This document shows, piece after piece, positions 1 through 6,435 of a DNA stretch of 8,230 nt. Both the position numbers and the translations under genes were made by a program. Position 1 is the first letter of the stretch. Each line of letters opens with the position of its first letter. Source of the DNA: Candidatus Ventricola intestinavium. Its GTDB lineage: Bacteria > Bacillota > Clostridia > Christensenellales > Aristaeellaceae. The stretch is from NCBI GenBank assembly GCA_018715105.1, contig DVMG01000043.1, positions 1 to 8,230 of the forward strand, given 5' to 3'. The notes under the pieces were generated by a model. The model worked only from the letters and a program-made list of their open reading frames with translations, was not told the DNA's origin and ran no database searches.

Positions 1-1
1 C

Positions 2-457
2 ATCTCTCTGGTGGCCACGTCGGTCTGGCGCTATATGGGGCAGAACATGGTCATGTTCATCGGCGCCATCATGTCGGTGGATACATCGCTTTACGAGGCG
101 GCCGAGATCGACGGCGCGAACCGGTGGAAACAGTTTCAGTACATCATTCTCCCGTCCATCAAGACCATCGTGATGCTCAACGTGATTCTTTCCATCACGG
201 GTTCGCTGTCCGCTTTCGAGCCGCCTTACGTCATCATGGGCGGCGGCGCGTCCGGCACGGCCACGTATTTCATCAAGATGCACCAGGCCGCGCACATCGA
301 CCAGCGGGTCGGCATGGCGTGCGCGATGGCCGTCGTGCTGATGGTGATTATTATCATTGCAACTATCCTGCAAAAACTCTTCTTCCGTTATGTGCTCAAG
401 GAAGGCGTGGACAGCATGCCTGAAAAGACGAAGAAGAGAAAACCCGCCAGAGCGTGA
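2..457 (+). CDS. CUT1 sugar ABC transporter permease, MalF/UgpA-type (5' partial)
   Basis: Membrane subunit of a carbohydrate ABC importer of the MalF/UgpA type. Only the last 151 residues are visible, because the reading frame is open through the left window edge and the true start lies upstream. The diagnostic EAA loop, which docks on the ATPase subunit, begins EAAEIDGAN at bases 98-124 and ends in ILPSI, a near-perfect match to the EAA...DGA...LP consensus. Hydrophobic segments follow: one after the EAA loop (TIVMLNVILSITGSL) and one near the C-terminus (VVLMVIIIIATIL), then a lysine/arginine-rich cytoplasmic tail. The next permease begins 12 bases after the stop, so the two are surely cotranscribed and form a heterodimeric channel. 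The neighbouring mannoside enzymes suggest beta-mannooligosaccharides as substrate; that is inference from context. The solute-binding protein and ATPase are not in the window. Confidence 0.93.
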   Translation: MSLVATSVWRYMGQNMVMFIGAIMSVDTSLYEAAEIDGANRWKQFQYIILPSIKTIVMLNVILSITGSLSAFEPPYVIMGGGASGTATYFIKMHQAAHIDQRVGMACAMAVVLMVIIIIATILQKLFFRYVLKEGVDSMPEKTKKRKPARA

Positions 458-466
458 GGAGGAGAG
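457..466 (+). promoter_or_regulatory. Ribosome binding site of the MalG-type permease
   Basis: The purine run AGGAGGAGAG overlaps the last base of the upstream stop codon and lies 3 bases before the ATG at 470. Its central AGGAGG core is about 7 bases from the start. It fixes the ATG at 470 as the start of the second permease. Confidence 0.8.
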
Positions 467-469
467 CGT

Positions 470-1342
470 ATGGAAAAGAAGAAAATCCAGAGCCTGACGC
501 CTGCCGAGCGGTTCACGCGCGGCCTGGTTGCGGTGGTCAAGTATTTTTCTTTGCTGCTGGCTTCCTTTGTAGCGGTGCTGCCGATCATCTCCTGCCTGCT
601 TGTCTCCTTTAAAACGGATGAGGAATACGCGCTGACGCCGGTCATGCAGCTGCCGGAAAACTTCTTAAATTTTGATAACTTTGTGCGCGTCTGGGTGGAT
701 GGAGACATGGGCCGCGCGTTTGCCACTTCTTTCTTTGTGGTGGTGGTCGTGGTGGCGTTTTCCGTGCTGGTGGGCTCCATGCTGGCGTATGTGCTCAACC
801 GCTTTTCTTTCCCCGGGAACGGGCTGATCCGCAATCTGTTCCTGTTTGCCACCCTGATTCCCGGCATCGCCATGCAGGTCACTGTCTACCAGATCATGAC
901 CTCGCTGGGGCTTGTCAATTCGCTTGCCGGGTATATCCTTCTGCAGTGCGGCACGGATGTCATCTCAATTTACATCTTCCTGCAGTTCTTTGAAAACCTG
1001 TCGGTTTCGCTGGATGAGTCCGCCATTTTGGAGGGCTGCACGTATTTCGGCGTATTCTTCAGGATTCTCTTCCCCCTGCTGCGGCCGGCCATCGTCACGG
1101 TGATGATCCTCAAGGGCATCGGCGTCTACAACGAGTATTATTCCGCCAACCTCTATTTGCAGGATAAGACCCGGTTTGTAACGGTTTCCACCGCCCTGTA
1201 CACATTCACCGGCCCGTTCGGTAATGCTTATAACCTGATCTGCGCGGGCGTGATCCTCACGCTGGTGCCCATGCTGATCATTTTTATCCGCTGCCAGAAC
1301 ATGATTTACAGCGGCCTGGCCGCCGGCTCCGTCAAGGGGTGA
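470..1342 (+). CDS. CUT1 sugar ABC transporter permease, MalG/UgpE-type
   Basis: Second membrane subunit of the carbohydrate importer, complete at 290 residues, a usual length for MalG/UgpE-type permeases. Membrane segments are visible at about residues 25-47, 84-109, 119-142, 151-173, 206-220 and 255-275. The EAA loop lies at about residues 183-206 in a diverged form: ESAILEGC replaces the more usual EAA...DGA, while the terminal FPLLRP is retained. The start is set by a strong AGGAGG site, and the gene follows the MalF-type permease after 12 bases. The C-terminus (SGLAAGSVKG) is typical of the family, where this end contacts the ATPase. Residues 90-95 are a run of valines encoded by GTG/GTC repeats. 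Together with its partner it probably imports mannooligosaccharides; the substrate is inferred only from the downstream enzymes. Confidence 0.95.
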   Translation: MEKKKIQSLTPAERFTRGLVAVVKYFSLLLASFVAVLPIISCLLVSFKTDEEYALTPVMQLPENFLNFDNFVRVWVDGDMGRAFATSFFVVVVVVAFSVLVGSMLAYVLNRFSFPGNGLIRNLFLFATLIPGIAMQVTVYQIMTSLGLVNSLAGYILLQCGTDVISIYIFLQFFENLSVSLDESAILEGCTYFGVFFRILFPLLRPAIVTVMILKGIGVYNEYYSANLYLQDKTRFVTVSTALYTFTGPFGNAYNLICAGVILTLVPMLIIFIRCQNMIYSGLAAGSVKG

Positions 1343-1346
1343 AGCG

Positions 1347-1389
1347 GCAAGCCCCGCCCACCGGCCGCTTTCAGGCGGGCAGGGCTTGC
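1347..1389 (+). terminator. GC-rich stem-loop between transporter and enzyme genes (partial terminator or processing element)
   Basis: Thirteen-base arms at 1347-1359 (GCAAGCCCCGCCC) and 1377-1389 (GGGCAGGGCTTGC) pair with a single C-A mismatch (1355 with 1381), leaving a 17-base loop. The right arm is followed by a broken T-rich tract (TTTCC, then TTTT at 1400-1403 and further T-rich sequence), not a clean run of Ts. The element starts 4 bases after the permease stop and ends about 30 bases before the next ribosome binding site. It could be a weak intrinsic terminator allowing read-through, or a stem that protects the upstream permease mRNA. The structure is seen in the sequence; its function is inference. 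Confidence 0.5.
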
Positions 1390-1419
1390 TTTCCTGGCAT
1401 TTTCCCATTTATTCCTTCT

Positions 1420-1424
1420 GGAGG
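1420..1424 (+). promoter_or_regulatory. Ribosome binding site that decides the GH130_2 start
   Basis: GGAGG lies 10 bases before the ATG at 1435. The open frame extends upstream to a GTG at 1339 overlapping the permease stop, but that extension would translate through the stem-loop at 1347-1389 and adds no family sequence. The ATG at 1435 is therefore preferred. Confidence 0.75.
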
Positions 1425-1434
1425 AACGAATCGC

Positions 1435-2463
1435 ATGAGCAACGTCAAAATTCTGACCGGCGGCTCCCTGCCGAACATCCCGTGGCAGGAACGGCCTGCA
1501 AACGACCGGCATGACGCGCCCGTGTGGCGCTATACGGAGAACCCCATTATTGACCGGAATCCCATGCCCGGCATCGCGCGCATCTTCAACAGCGCGGTCT
1601 GCCCTTACGAGGGCGGCTTTGTCGCCGTGCTGCGCGGCGAGCAGGTCAACGGCGTACCGTATATCTATTTGGGATGGAGCCGGGACGGCATCCACTGGGA
1701 AATCGAGCCCGAGAAGATTCCCTTTGTCGACGAGAAGGGCGAGCCGTTCATGCCGCGCTATGCCTACGACCCGCGCCTTGTGAAGATTGAGGATGCGTAC
1801 TATGCCGTCTGGTGCCAGGATTTTTACGGTGCGTCCATCGGCATGGCGAAGACAACGGATTTTAAAACGTTTACCCGGCTTGAAAACCCGTTTATCCCTT
1901 TCAACCGCAACGCCGTGCTCTTTCCGCGCCGGGTTAACGGCCTGTATCTGATGCTCTCGCGTCCGTCCGACAGCGGCCATACGCCCTTTGGAGACATCTT
2001 TCTGAGCGCCAGCCCGGATATGACCTTCTGGGGAAAACATAGGCATGTCATGAGCAAGGGCACGAAATGGTGGGAATCCGTGAAGATCGGCGGCGGGGCG
2101 GCGCCGATTGAAACGAGCGAGGGCTGGCTGCTGTTTTACCACGGAGTTTCCAGCACGTGCAACGGGCTGGTTTATTCCATTGGCGGCGCGATTCTGGATA
2201 TCGACGAGCCGTCCCGCGTGCTCTACCGCTGCGAAAACTTCCTGCTCACGCCGGAGGAATGGTATGAAGAGCGCGGCTTTGTGCCAGGCGTCTGCTTCCC
2301 CTGTGCCACGCTTCAGGATGCGGATACCGGGCGGATCGCCATCTATTACGGTGCGGCGGATACCTATGTGGGCCTTGCGTTCACCCAGGTCGATGAGGTG
2401 GTGGCCTATATCAAAGCACACAGCGTGACCTGCGAGGCGGATACGGAGCTGGGAATCCGGTAA
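1435..2463 (+). CDS. GH130 family beta-1,4-mannooligosaccharide phosphorylase (subfamily 2-like)
   Basis: Predicted cytoplasmic phosphorylase of 342 residues that attacks the non-reducing end of beta-1,4-mannooligosaccharides with inorganic phosphate, giving alpha-mannose 1-phosphate and a chain shorter by one unit. The GH130 five-bladed propeller is recognisable by repeated strands such as YIYLGWSRDGIHW (residues 76-88), YDPRLVKIEDAYYAVW (from residue 111) and LYLMLSRPS. Asp112 in the YDPR motif matches the conserved catalytic Asp of the family. The short N-terminus and overall length resemble the subfamily-2 enzymes TM1225 and Ruminococcus albus RaMP2, rather than the longer mannosylglucose phosphorylases. 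The start follows GGAGG at 1420-1424. GH130_2 members also include mannosyl-GlcNAc phosphorylases of N-glycan breakdown, but the epimerase and GH130_1 partner downstream point to plant-type beta-mannan. No signal peptide is seen. Confidence 0.9.
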   Translation: MSNVKILTGGSLPNIPWQERPANDRHDAPVWRYTENPIIDRNPMPGIARIFNSAVCPYEGGFVAVLRGEQVNGVPYIYLGWSRDGIHWEIEPEKIPFVDEKGEPFMPRYAYDPRLVKIEDAYYAVWCQDFYGASIGMAKTTDFKTFTRLENPFIPFNRNAVLFPRRVNGLYLMLSRPSDSGHTPFGDIFLSASPDMTFWGKHRHVMSKGTKWWESVKIGGGAAPIETSEGWLLFYHGVSSTCNGLVYSIGGAILDIDEPSRVLYRCENFLLTPEEWYEERGFVPGVCFPCATLQDADTGRIAIYYGAADTYVGLAFTQVDEVVAYIKAHSVTCEADTELGIR

Positions 2464-2470
2464 AACACAT

Positions 2471-2477
2471 AAGGAGA
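2471..2477 (+). promoter_or_regulatory. Ribosome binding site of the CE2-like esterase
   Basis: AAGGAGA sits 7 bases before the ATG at 2485, in the 21-base gap after the GH130_2 stop. This is a near-ideal placement and supports the chosen start. Confidence 0.8.
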
Positions 2478-2484
2478 ATTCAAT

Positions 2485-3582
2485 ATGAACGGACTTCTGT
2501 GGGAAAAAGAGATTCGTCAGGCGGAGCATGTGAGGCTGCTGGGGCGATTGGATCCGCAGCAGCCCGTTTTTTCCATGTTCTTTACAGGCAGTGGGGTGGA
2601 ACTGCGCCTTCGCTGCACCACGCTGGATATGGAGATCGAGGCTGATTACGAGATCCAGTGCCCGTGGATCGGCGTGCTGGTGGACGGCGCGCCGGTCGCG
2701 CGCTTTGCACTCTCGCGCGGACGGCATTTTTACACCCTGCTGGGGGGAATGGATGAGACCGTGGCGCATACGGTGACGGTGCTGCGGGATACGCAGCCAG
2801 TGTTGGAGGACGGGAGGCTGTCTGTGCGCGCGCACAGGCTGCGGTCGGACGGCGAATTGCTCCCCCTGCCCGCCAGGAGCCTCGGAATCGAGTTTATTGG
2901 CGACAGCCTGACGAGCGGGGAGGGATTGACCGGCCCCCGGGATGCGATGGAGTGGCGCACCATCTGGCTCAGCGGCATGGAAACCTGGGCGGCAGAAGTC
3001 TGCCGGCGGATGAACGCGCAGGGCCGATGGATCTCCCAGAGCGGTTGGGGAGTGTACTGGAGCTGGGACGCCAACCGAGAGCACTGCATTGCGCGCATCT
3101 ACGACCAGATCTGCCCAGTGGAACGCGGCGGCAGCGCGCTTTACGATTTTGAGGCAAACCCCGTGGAGGCGGTGGTCATCAACTTGGGCACGAATGACGC
3201 GGCGGCGCTTTCGCATCTGAAGGGTCGGGCACGGGAAGAAGCCGCAGCCGCCATCACGCATGCGGCCGCGGATTTCATCCGCCAGGTGCGGAAAAAGAAC
3301 CCACAGGCGTATATCCTCTGGGCCTACGGCATGTGCGGAGAGGAGGCCGCGCCGCTGCTGCGCAGCGCCGTGCGCACGGTTCGCCGGGAGGGAGACCGGC
3401 GGGTCGGCTATATCCGCCTGCCCGCCTGTGCGCGTGAAAATCTGGGTTCCCGTGAGCATCCTGGCAGAAGCAGCCATCTGAGGGCTGCAAGGGCCGTGAC
3501 AAAGCGCCTGCAGGAGGCGCTTGCGGCGCAGAAACAACCGGCGCAGAGAGGAAAGGGAGAGAAACATGACCAGGATTCATGA
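2485..3582 (+). CDS. CE2-like acetylesterase, N-terminal jelly roll plus SGNH/GDSL hydrolase domain
   Basis: Predicted cytoplasmic carbohydrate O-acetylesterase of 365 residues. Residues 1-125 form a beta-rich domain resembling the N-terminal jelly roll of CE2 esterases (IGVLVDGAPVARFAL and HTVTVLRDTQ are typical strands). Residues 134-350 are an SGNH hydrolase: block I is FIGDSLTSGEG with nucleophile Ser141, block III is NLGTND with Asn237, and block V is EHPG with catalytic His325. The position three residues before that His, often Asp in SGNH triads, is Ser322, as expected for a CE2-type Ser-His dyad. Two-domain CE2 enzymes deacetylate mannan or xylan oligosaccharides; in Roseburia mannan loci a CE2 works on imported acetylated mannooligosaccharides. 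The last codons overlap the next gene by 17 bases, and the basic, low-complexity tail (about residues 350-365) doubles as that gene's ribosome binding site. The exact acetyl position removed cannot be read from sequence. Confidence 0.85.
   Translation: MNGLLWEKEIRQAEHVRLLGRLDPQQPVFSMFFTGSGVELRLRCTTLDMEIEADYEIQCPWIGVLVDGAPVARFALSRGRHFYTLLGGMDETVAHTVTVLRDTQPVLEDGRLSVRAHRLRSDGELLPLPARSLGIEFIGDSLTSGEGLTGPRDAMEWRTIWLSGMETWAAEVCRRMNAQGRWISQSGWGVYWSWDANREHCIARIYDQICPVERGGSALYDFEANPVEAVVINLGTNDAAALSHLKGRAREEAAAAITHAAADFIRQVRKKNPQAYILWAYGMCGEEAAPLLRSAVRTVRREGDRRVGYIRLPACARENLGSREHPGRSSHLRAARAVTKRLQEALAAQKQPAQRGKGEKHDQDS
3555..3559 (+). promoter_or_regulatory. Ribosome binding site inside the esterase gene, decides the mutase start
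   Basis: GGGAG lies 6 bases before the ATG at 3566, within the final codons of the esterase. The mutase frame is open further upstream to an ATG at 3521, but the extra residues are an arginine-rich run unlike any mutase N-terminus. The start at 3566 is therefore preferred. Confidence 0.75.
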
Positions 3583-5263
3583 AGCGATGAGAAGAGCGGC
3601 GCTTTTTGCGCAGGACGAGCGTTTTGACGGGCAGACAAGGCGCGAGGCCGCGCAGGCGATGGAAAACGAACAGGAGCTGCTTGCGCGCTTTGGCAGCGAG
3701 CTGGCCTTTGGCACGGGTGGCCTGCGCGGAATTCTGGGCGTGGGAACGGCGAGAATGAACCGCTATGTCGTGGAACGCGCCACGCAGGGCCTGGCAGATG
3801 CGCTTCGGGCCAAAGGCGGCAAGAGCGTTGCGATTGCGTATGATTCCCGGCTATGCTCTGCGGAGTTTGCCCAGGCGGCCGCATGCGTGCTGGCGGCCAA
3901 CGGGATCACGGCGCACGTGTATAACCGGCTGATGCCCACCCCGATGCTCTCCTTCGCGGTGCGCGAGCTGCGCTGCGACGCGGGCATTGTCGTCACGGCG
4001 AGCCACAATCCGGCACAGTATAACGGCTACAAGGTCTATGGCCCCGACGGCTGCCAGATTACCGAGCAATGGGCCGCATCGATTACGGCATGCATCGCGG
4101 CCGTGCCGTATGGCGCGGCCAGGACGATGGACTCGGCAAAGGCGCGCACGGCGGGGCTGTATCGGGATATCCCTCAGAGCATGGTGGACGCTTTCGTCGA
4201 AAAAACATGGGCCTGCCGGGTGAACCCGGACGTCAAAGCCCCGATCCGTCTTGTCTATACGCCGCTGCATGGCGCGGGGCTGGAACCCGTGCGCGCGGTG
4301 CTTGACCGCATGGAAGGTGTCGAGCGCATCGAGGTGGCGCAGCAGTGCGTGCCGGACGGCCGTTTCCCAACATGTCCCAGGCCCAATCCGGAGCTGCGGG
4401 AGGCGCTGGCGCTGGGCCTTGAGCTTGCCAGGAGGGAACGGGCCGACCTGCTTCTGGCCACCGATCCGGATTGTGACCGCGTGGGGGTAGCCGTGCGCAG
4501 AGAAGACGGCGAATATACCGTGCTCACCGGCAATGAGGTGGGCCTGCTGCTTTTGCAGTATCTTCTTCGGACACGCAGGGAAAAGGGCGCCATGCCCAAA
4601 GATGCCGTTGCCGTCAAGACGATTGTCACGAGCGATCTGGCGTTTGCAATTGCCAGGGATTACGGCGTGACGGTTACCGAGTGCCTCACGGGTTTCAAAT
4701 ACATCGGCGAGATCATCGGCCGGCTGGAGGCGGCCGGGGAAGAGGATCGCTTCGTATTCGGCTTTGAGGAGAGCTGCGGTTATTTGGCAGGCACGCATGT
4801 GCGCGACAAGGATGGGGTAATGGCCTGCATGCTTGTGGCGGAAATGGCGCAGGCCGCTGCGGACGCGAAACGCACGCTTGCGGACGAATTGGATGCACTC
4901 TATGCCCGATACGGATGCATGGAAAACCGCCTGCTGAGCTTTGACATCGCCGGGGCGGTGCCGATGGAACAGATGCAGGCCGTGATGGCACGGCTCCGGG
5001 CGGAACCGGCGGCCATGCTTGCGGGCAGCAGGGTGATCGCGGCAAAGGATTATGCCGGCGGCCTGGAAGGGCTGCCCCGCAGCGATGTGCTCAGTTACGC
5101 CACAGAGGATGGAAAAAAGGCCATTGTGCGGCCGAGCGGCACGGAGCCGAAGGTCAAGGTGTATCTGAGCGCGCATGCGGATACGCGCGCGGGGGCACGG
5201 GCGGCTCTTGATGTGATGGAGCGTGAATGGAACGCGCGGATCATGGGGGAAGAAAACGCATGA
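3566..5263 (+). CDS. Alpha-D-phosphohexomutase (phosphomannomutase/phosphoglucomutase)
   Basis: Interconverts hexose 1-phosphates and 6-phosphates in the cytoplasm through a phosphoserine enzyme. At 565 residues it matches the long PgcA/PGM2-like bacterial group rather than the roughly 450-residue ManB/GlmM group. All four signature loops are intact: TASHNP with phosphoserine Ser146 (residues 144-149), metal-binding DPDCDR (300-305), sugar-specificity GFEES (399-403) and phosphate-binding RPSGTEPK (522-529). The N-terminal FGTGGLRG motif (48-55) is also typical. Start ATG 3566 is supported by GGGAG at 3555-3559 and lies inside the esterase gene; the stop overlaps the epimerase start by 4 bases (ATGA). 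Within this operon the likely role is turning mannose 1-phosphate from the two GH130 phosphorylases into mannose 6-phosphate. The family does not reveal glucose versus mannose preference, and activity on both is common. Confidence 0.95.
   Translation: MTRIHEAMRRAALFAQDERFDGQTRREAAQAMENEQELLARFGSELAFGTGGLRGILGVGTARMNRYVVERATQGLADALRAKGGKSVAIAYDSRLCSAEFAQAAACVLAANGITAHVYNRLMPTPMLSFAVRELRCDAGIVVTASHNPAQYNGYKVYGPDGCQITEQWAASITACIAAVPYGAARTMDSAKARTAGLYRDIPQSMVDAFVEKTWACRVNPDVKAPIRLVYTPLHGAGLEPVRAVLDRMEGVERIEVAQQCVPDGRFPTCPRPNPELREALALGLELARRERADLLLATDPDCDRVGVAVRREDGEYTVLTGNEVGLLLLQYLLRTRREKGAMPKDAVAVKTIVTSDLAFAIARDYGVTVTECLTGFKYIGEIIGRLEAAGEEDRFVFGFEESCGYLAGTHVRDKDGVMACMLVAEMAQAAADAKRTLADELDALYARYGCMENRLLSFDIAGAVPMEQMQAVMARLRAEPAAMLAGSRVIAAKDYAGGLEGLPRSDVLSYATEDGKKAIVRPSGTEPKVKVYLSAHADTRAGARAALDVMEREWNARIMGEENA
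5245..5252 (+). promoter_or_regulatory. Ribosome binding site of the epimerase, inside the mutase gene
   Basis: GGGGGAAG lies 7 bases before the ATG at 5260, which overlaps the mutase stop as ATGA. An in-frame ATG at 5227 would add 11 residues ahead of a family-typical MKRIDEEI start, and it lacks as good a site. Confidence 0.65.
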
Positions 5264-6435
5264 AAAGAATAGATGAGGAAATACGCAGGCATCTGGAAAC
5301 GGTGATTCTTCCATTCTGGAAGGGACTGCTGGATGAGAAAAACGGCGGATACGCGGGCTATGTGGGCTATGACCTGACCGTGGACTGGAAGGCGGCAAAG
5401 GGATGCATCCTTAACAGCCGGATTCTCTGGTTCTTTTCGCAGGCGGTGATCACGCTGAAAGAGCCAGCGCTGCTGCCCTATGCGCGCCACGCCTATGACA
5501 TGCTCTGCCGGATGACGGATGAGAAAAATGGCGGCGTATTCTGGTCGGTTCACGCGGACGGCACGGTGTGCGACGGCACAAAGCATACCTACAATCAGGC
5601 ATTTGCCGTTTACGCGCTTTCGGCATATGCACAGGCAAGCGGGTGCCGCGGCGCGCTTGAGAAGGCAGAGGCGCTGTTTGAGCTCATGGAAACGCGATGC
5701 ACGGATGAACAGGGGTATCTGGAGGCATTTACCTCAGACTGGAAGCCGGCCGGCAACGAAAAGCTCAGCGAAAACGGCGTGATGGCGGAAAAGACGATGA
5801 ACACCCTTTTGCATGTGCTGGAGGCGTATACGGAGCTTTACCGCGTGTGCGGAAGCACGCGCGTGCGCGACCGGCTATATTTTATCCTGGATGTGCTGGA
5901 AAAGAAGATCTATCATCCGCAGAAACGGCGGCAGGAAGTGTTCTTTGACCGGGCATACCGCACATTGATCGATCTGCACAGCTATGGGCACGACATCGAG
6001 ACCTCCTGGCTGGCGGACCGAACCCTGGAGGTGCTCGGCGACGAGGCGCTGACCGCGCGCATCCGTCCGATCTTGCTGGCGATGGTAGAGGAAGTCTACG
6101 AAAAGGCCTTTACCGGGCATGGCGTGGCCAATGAGTGTGAGCGCGGCCGGGTGGATACCACGCGTGTATGGTGGGTGCAGGCGGAGGCGCTGGTAGGTTT
6201 TCTGAACGCCTATCAAAAAACAGGCGATCCGAAATTCGGGGATGCGGCGCGCAGCCAGTGGCGCTATATCCGGGATGTGATCGCGGACAGGCGCAGCGGT
6301 TCAGAATGGTACTGGTGCGTGCGGGAAGACGGCACACCCTTTGAAAAACCGATCGTGGAGCCATGGAAGTGCCCCTATCACAATGGACGTATGGCCTTTG
6401 AGGTCATTGAAAGGAGCCAATATGCGCAGCTATGA
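5260..6435 (+). CDS. Cellobiose 2-epimerase (AGE family)
   Basis: Epimerises carbon 2 of the reducing-end sugar of beta-1,4 disaccharides, converting cellobiose to glucosyl-mannose or, here, mannobiose to mannosyl-beta-1,4-glucose. The 391-residue protein is full length for the (alpha/alpha)6-barrel AGE superfamily. Catalytic and binding residues are visible: His184 in NTLLHVLEAY, His244 in SYGHDIETSW and His374 in KCPYHNGRM. These fall at nearly the same positions as the His residues of the Ruminococcus albus enzyme. Tryptophan-rich motifs such as RVWWVQAEAL are also typical, and distinguish it from most N-acetylglucosamine 2-epimerases together with the CPYHNGRM motif. It overlaps the mutase by 4 bases and the next gene by 14. 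Its position directly before mannosylglucose phosphorylase is the classical pairing, since its product is that enzyme's substrate. No signal peptide is seen, so it acts in the cytoplasm. Confidence 0.94.
   Translation: MKRIDEEIRRHLETVILPFWKGLLDEKNGGYAGYVGYDLTVDWKAAKGCILNSRILWFFSQAVITLKEPALLPYARHAYDMLCRMTDEKNGGVFWSVHADGTVCDGTKHTYNQAFAVYALSAYAQASGCRGALEKAEALFELMETRCTDEQGYLEAFTSDWKPAGNEKLSENGVMAEKTMNTLLHVLEAYTELYRVCGSTRVRDRLYFILDVLEKKIYHPQKRRQEVFFDRAYRTLIDLHSYGHDIETSWLADRTLEVLGDEALTARIRPILLAMVEEVYEKAFTGHGVANECERGRVDTTRVWWVQAEALVGFLNAYQKTGDPKFGDAARSQWRYIRDVIADRRSGSEWYWCVREDGTPFEKPIVEPWKCPYHNGRMAFEVIERSQYAQL
6412..6416 (+). promoter_or_regulatory. Ribosome binding site inside the epimerase gene, decides the GH130_1 start
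   Basis: AGGAG lies 5 bases before the ATG at 6422, within the last epimerase codons. The frame is open upstream to an ATG at 6341, but that would force an 95-base overlap and add a non-homologous N-terminus, so 6422 is preferred. Confidence 0.75.

Noticed and set aside
1339..1434. Possible N-terminal extension of the GH130_2 protein from GTG 1339
   Set aside because: It overlaps the permease stop, runs through the stem-loop and lacks family similarity. A good GGAGG site supports ATG 1435 instead.
1306..3567. Long open frame of 753 codons on the minus strand opposite the GH130_2 and CE2-like genes
   Set aside because: It mirrors two well-supported plus-strand genes, and its translation is rich in Arg, His, Pro and Ala with no recognisable domain. 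Long antisense open frames are expected in G+C-rich coding DNA.
3851..5398. Open frame of 515 codons on the minus strand opposite the phosphohexomutase
   Set aside because: It is a shadow of a gene with intact catalytic motifs, with biased composition, no ribosome binding site context of note and no family resemblance.
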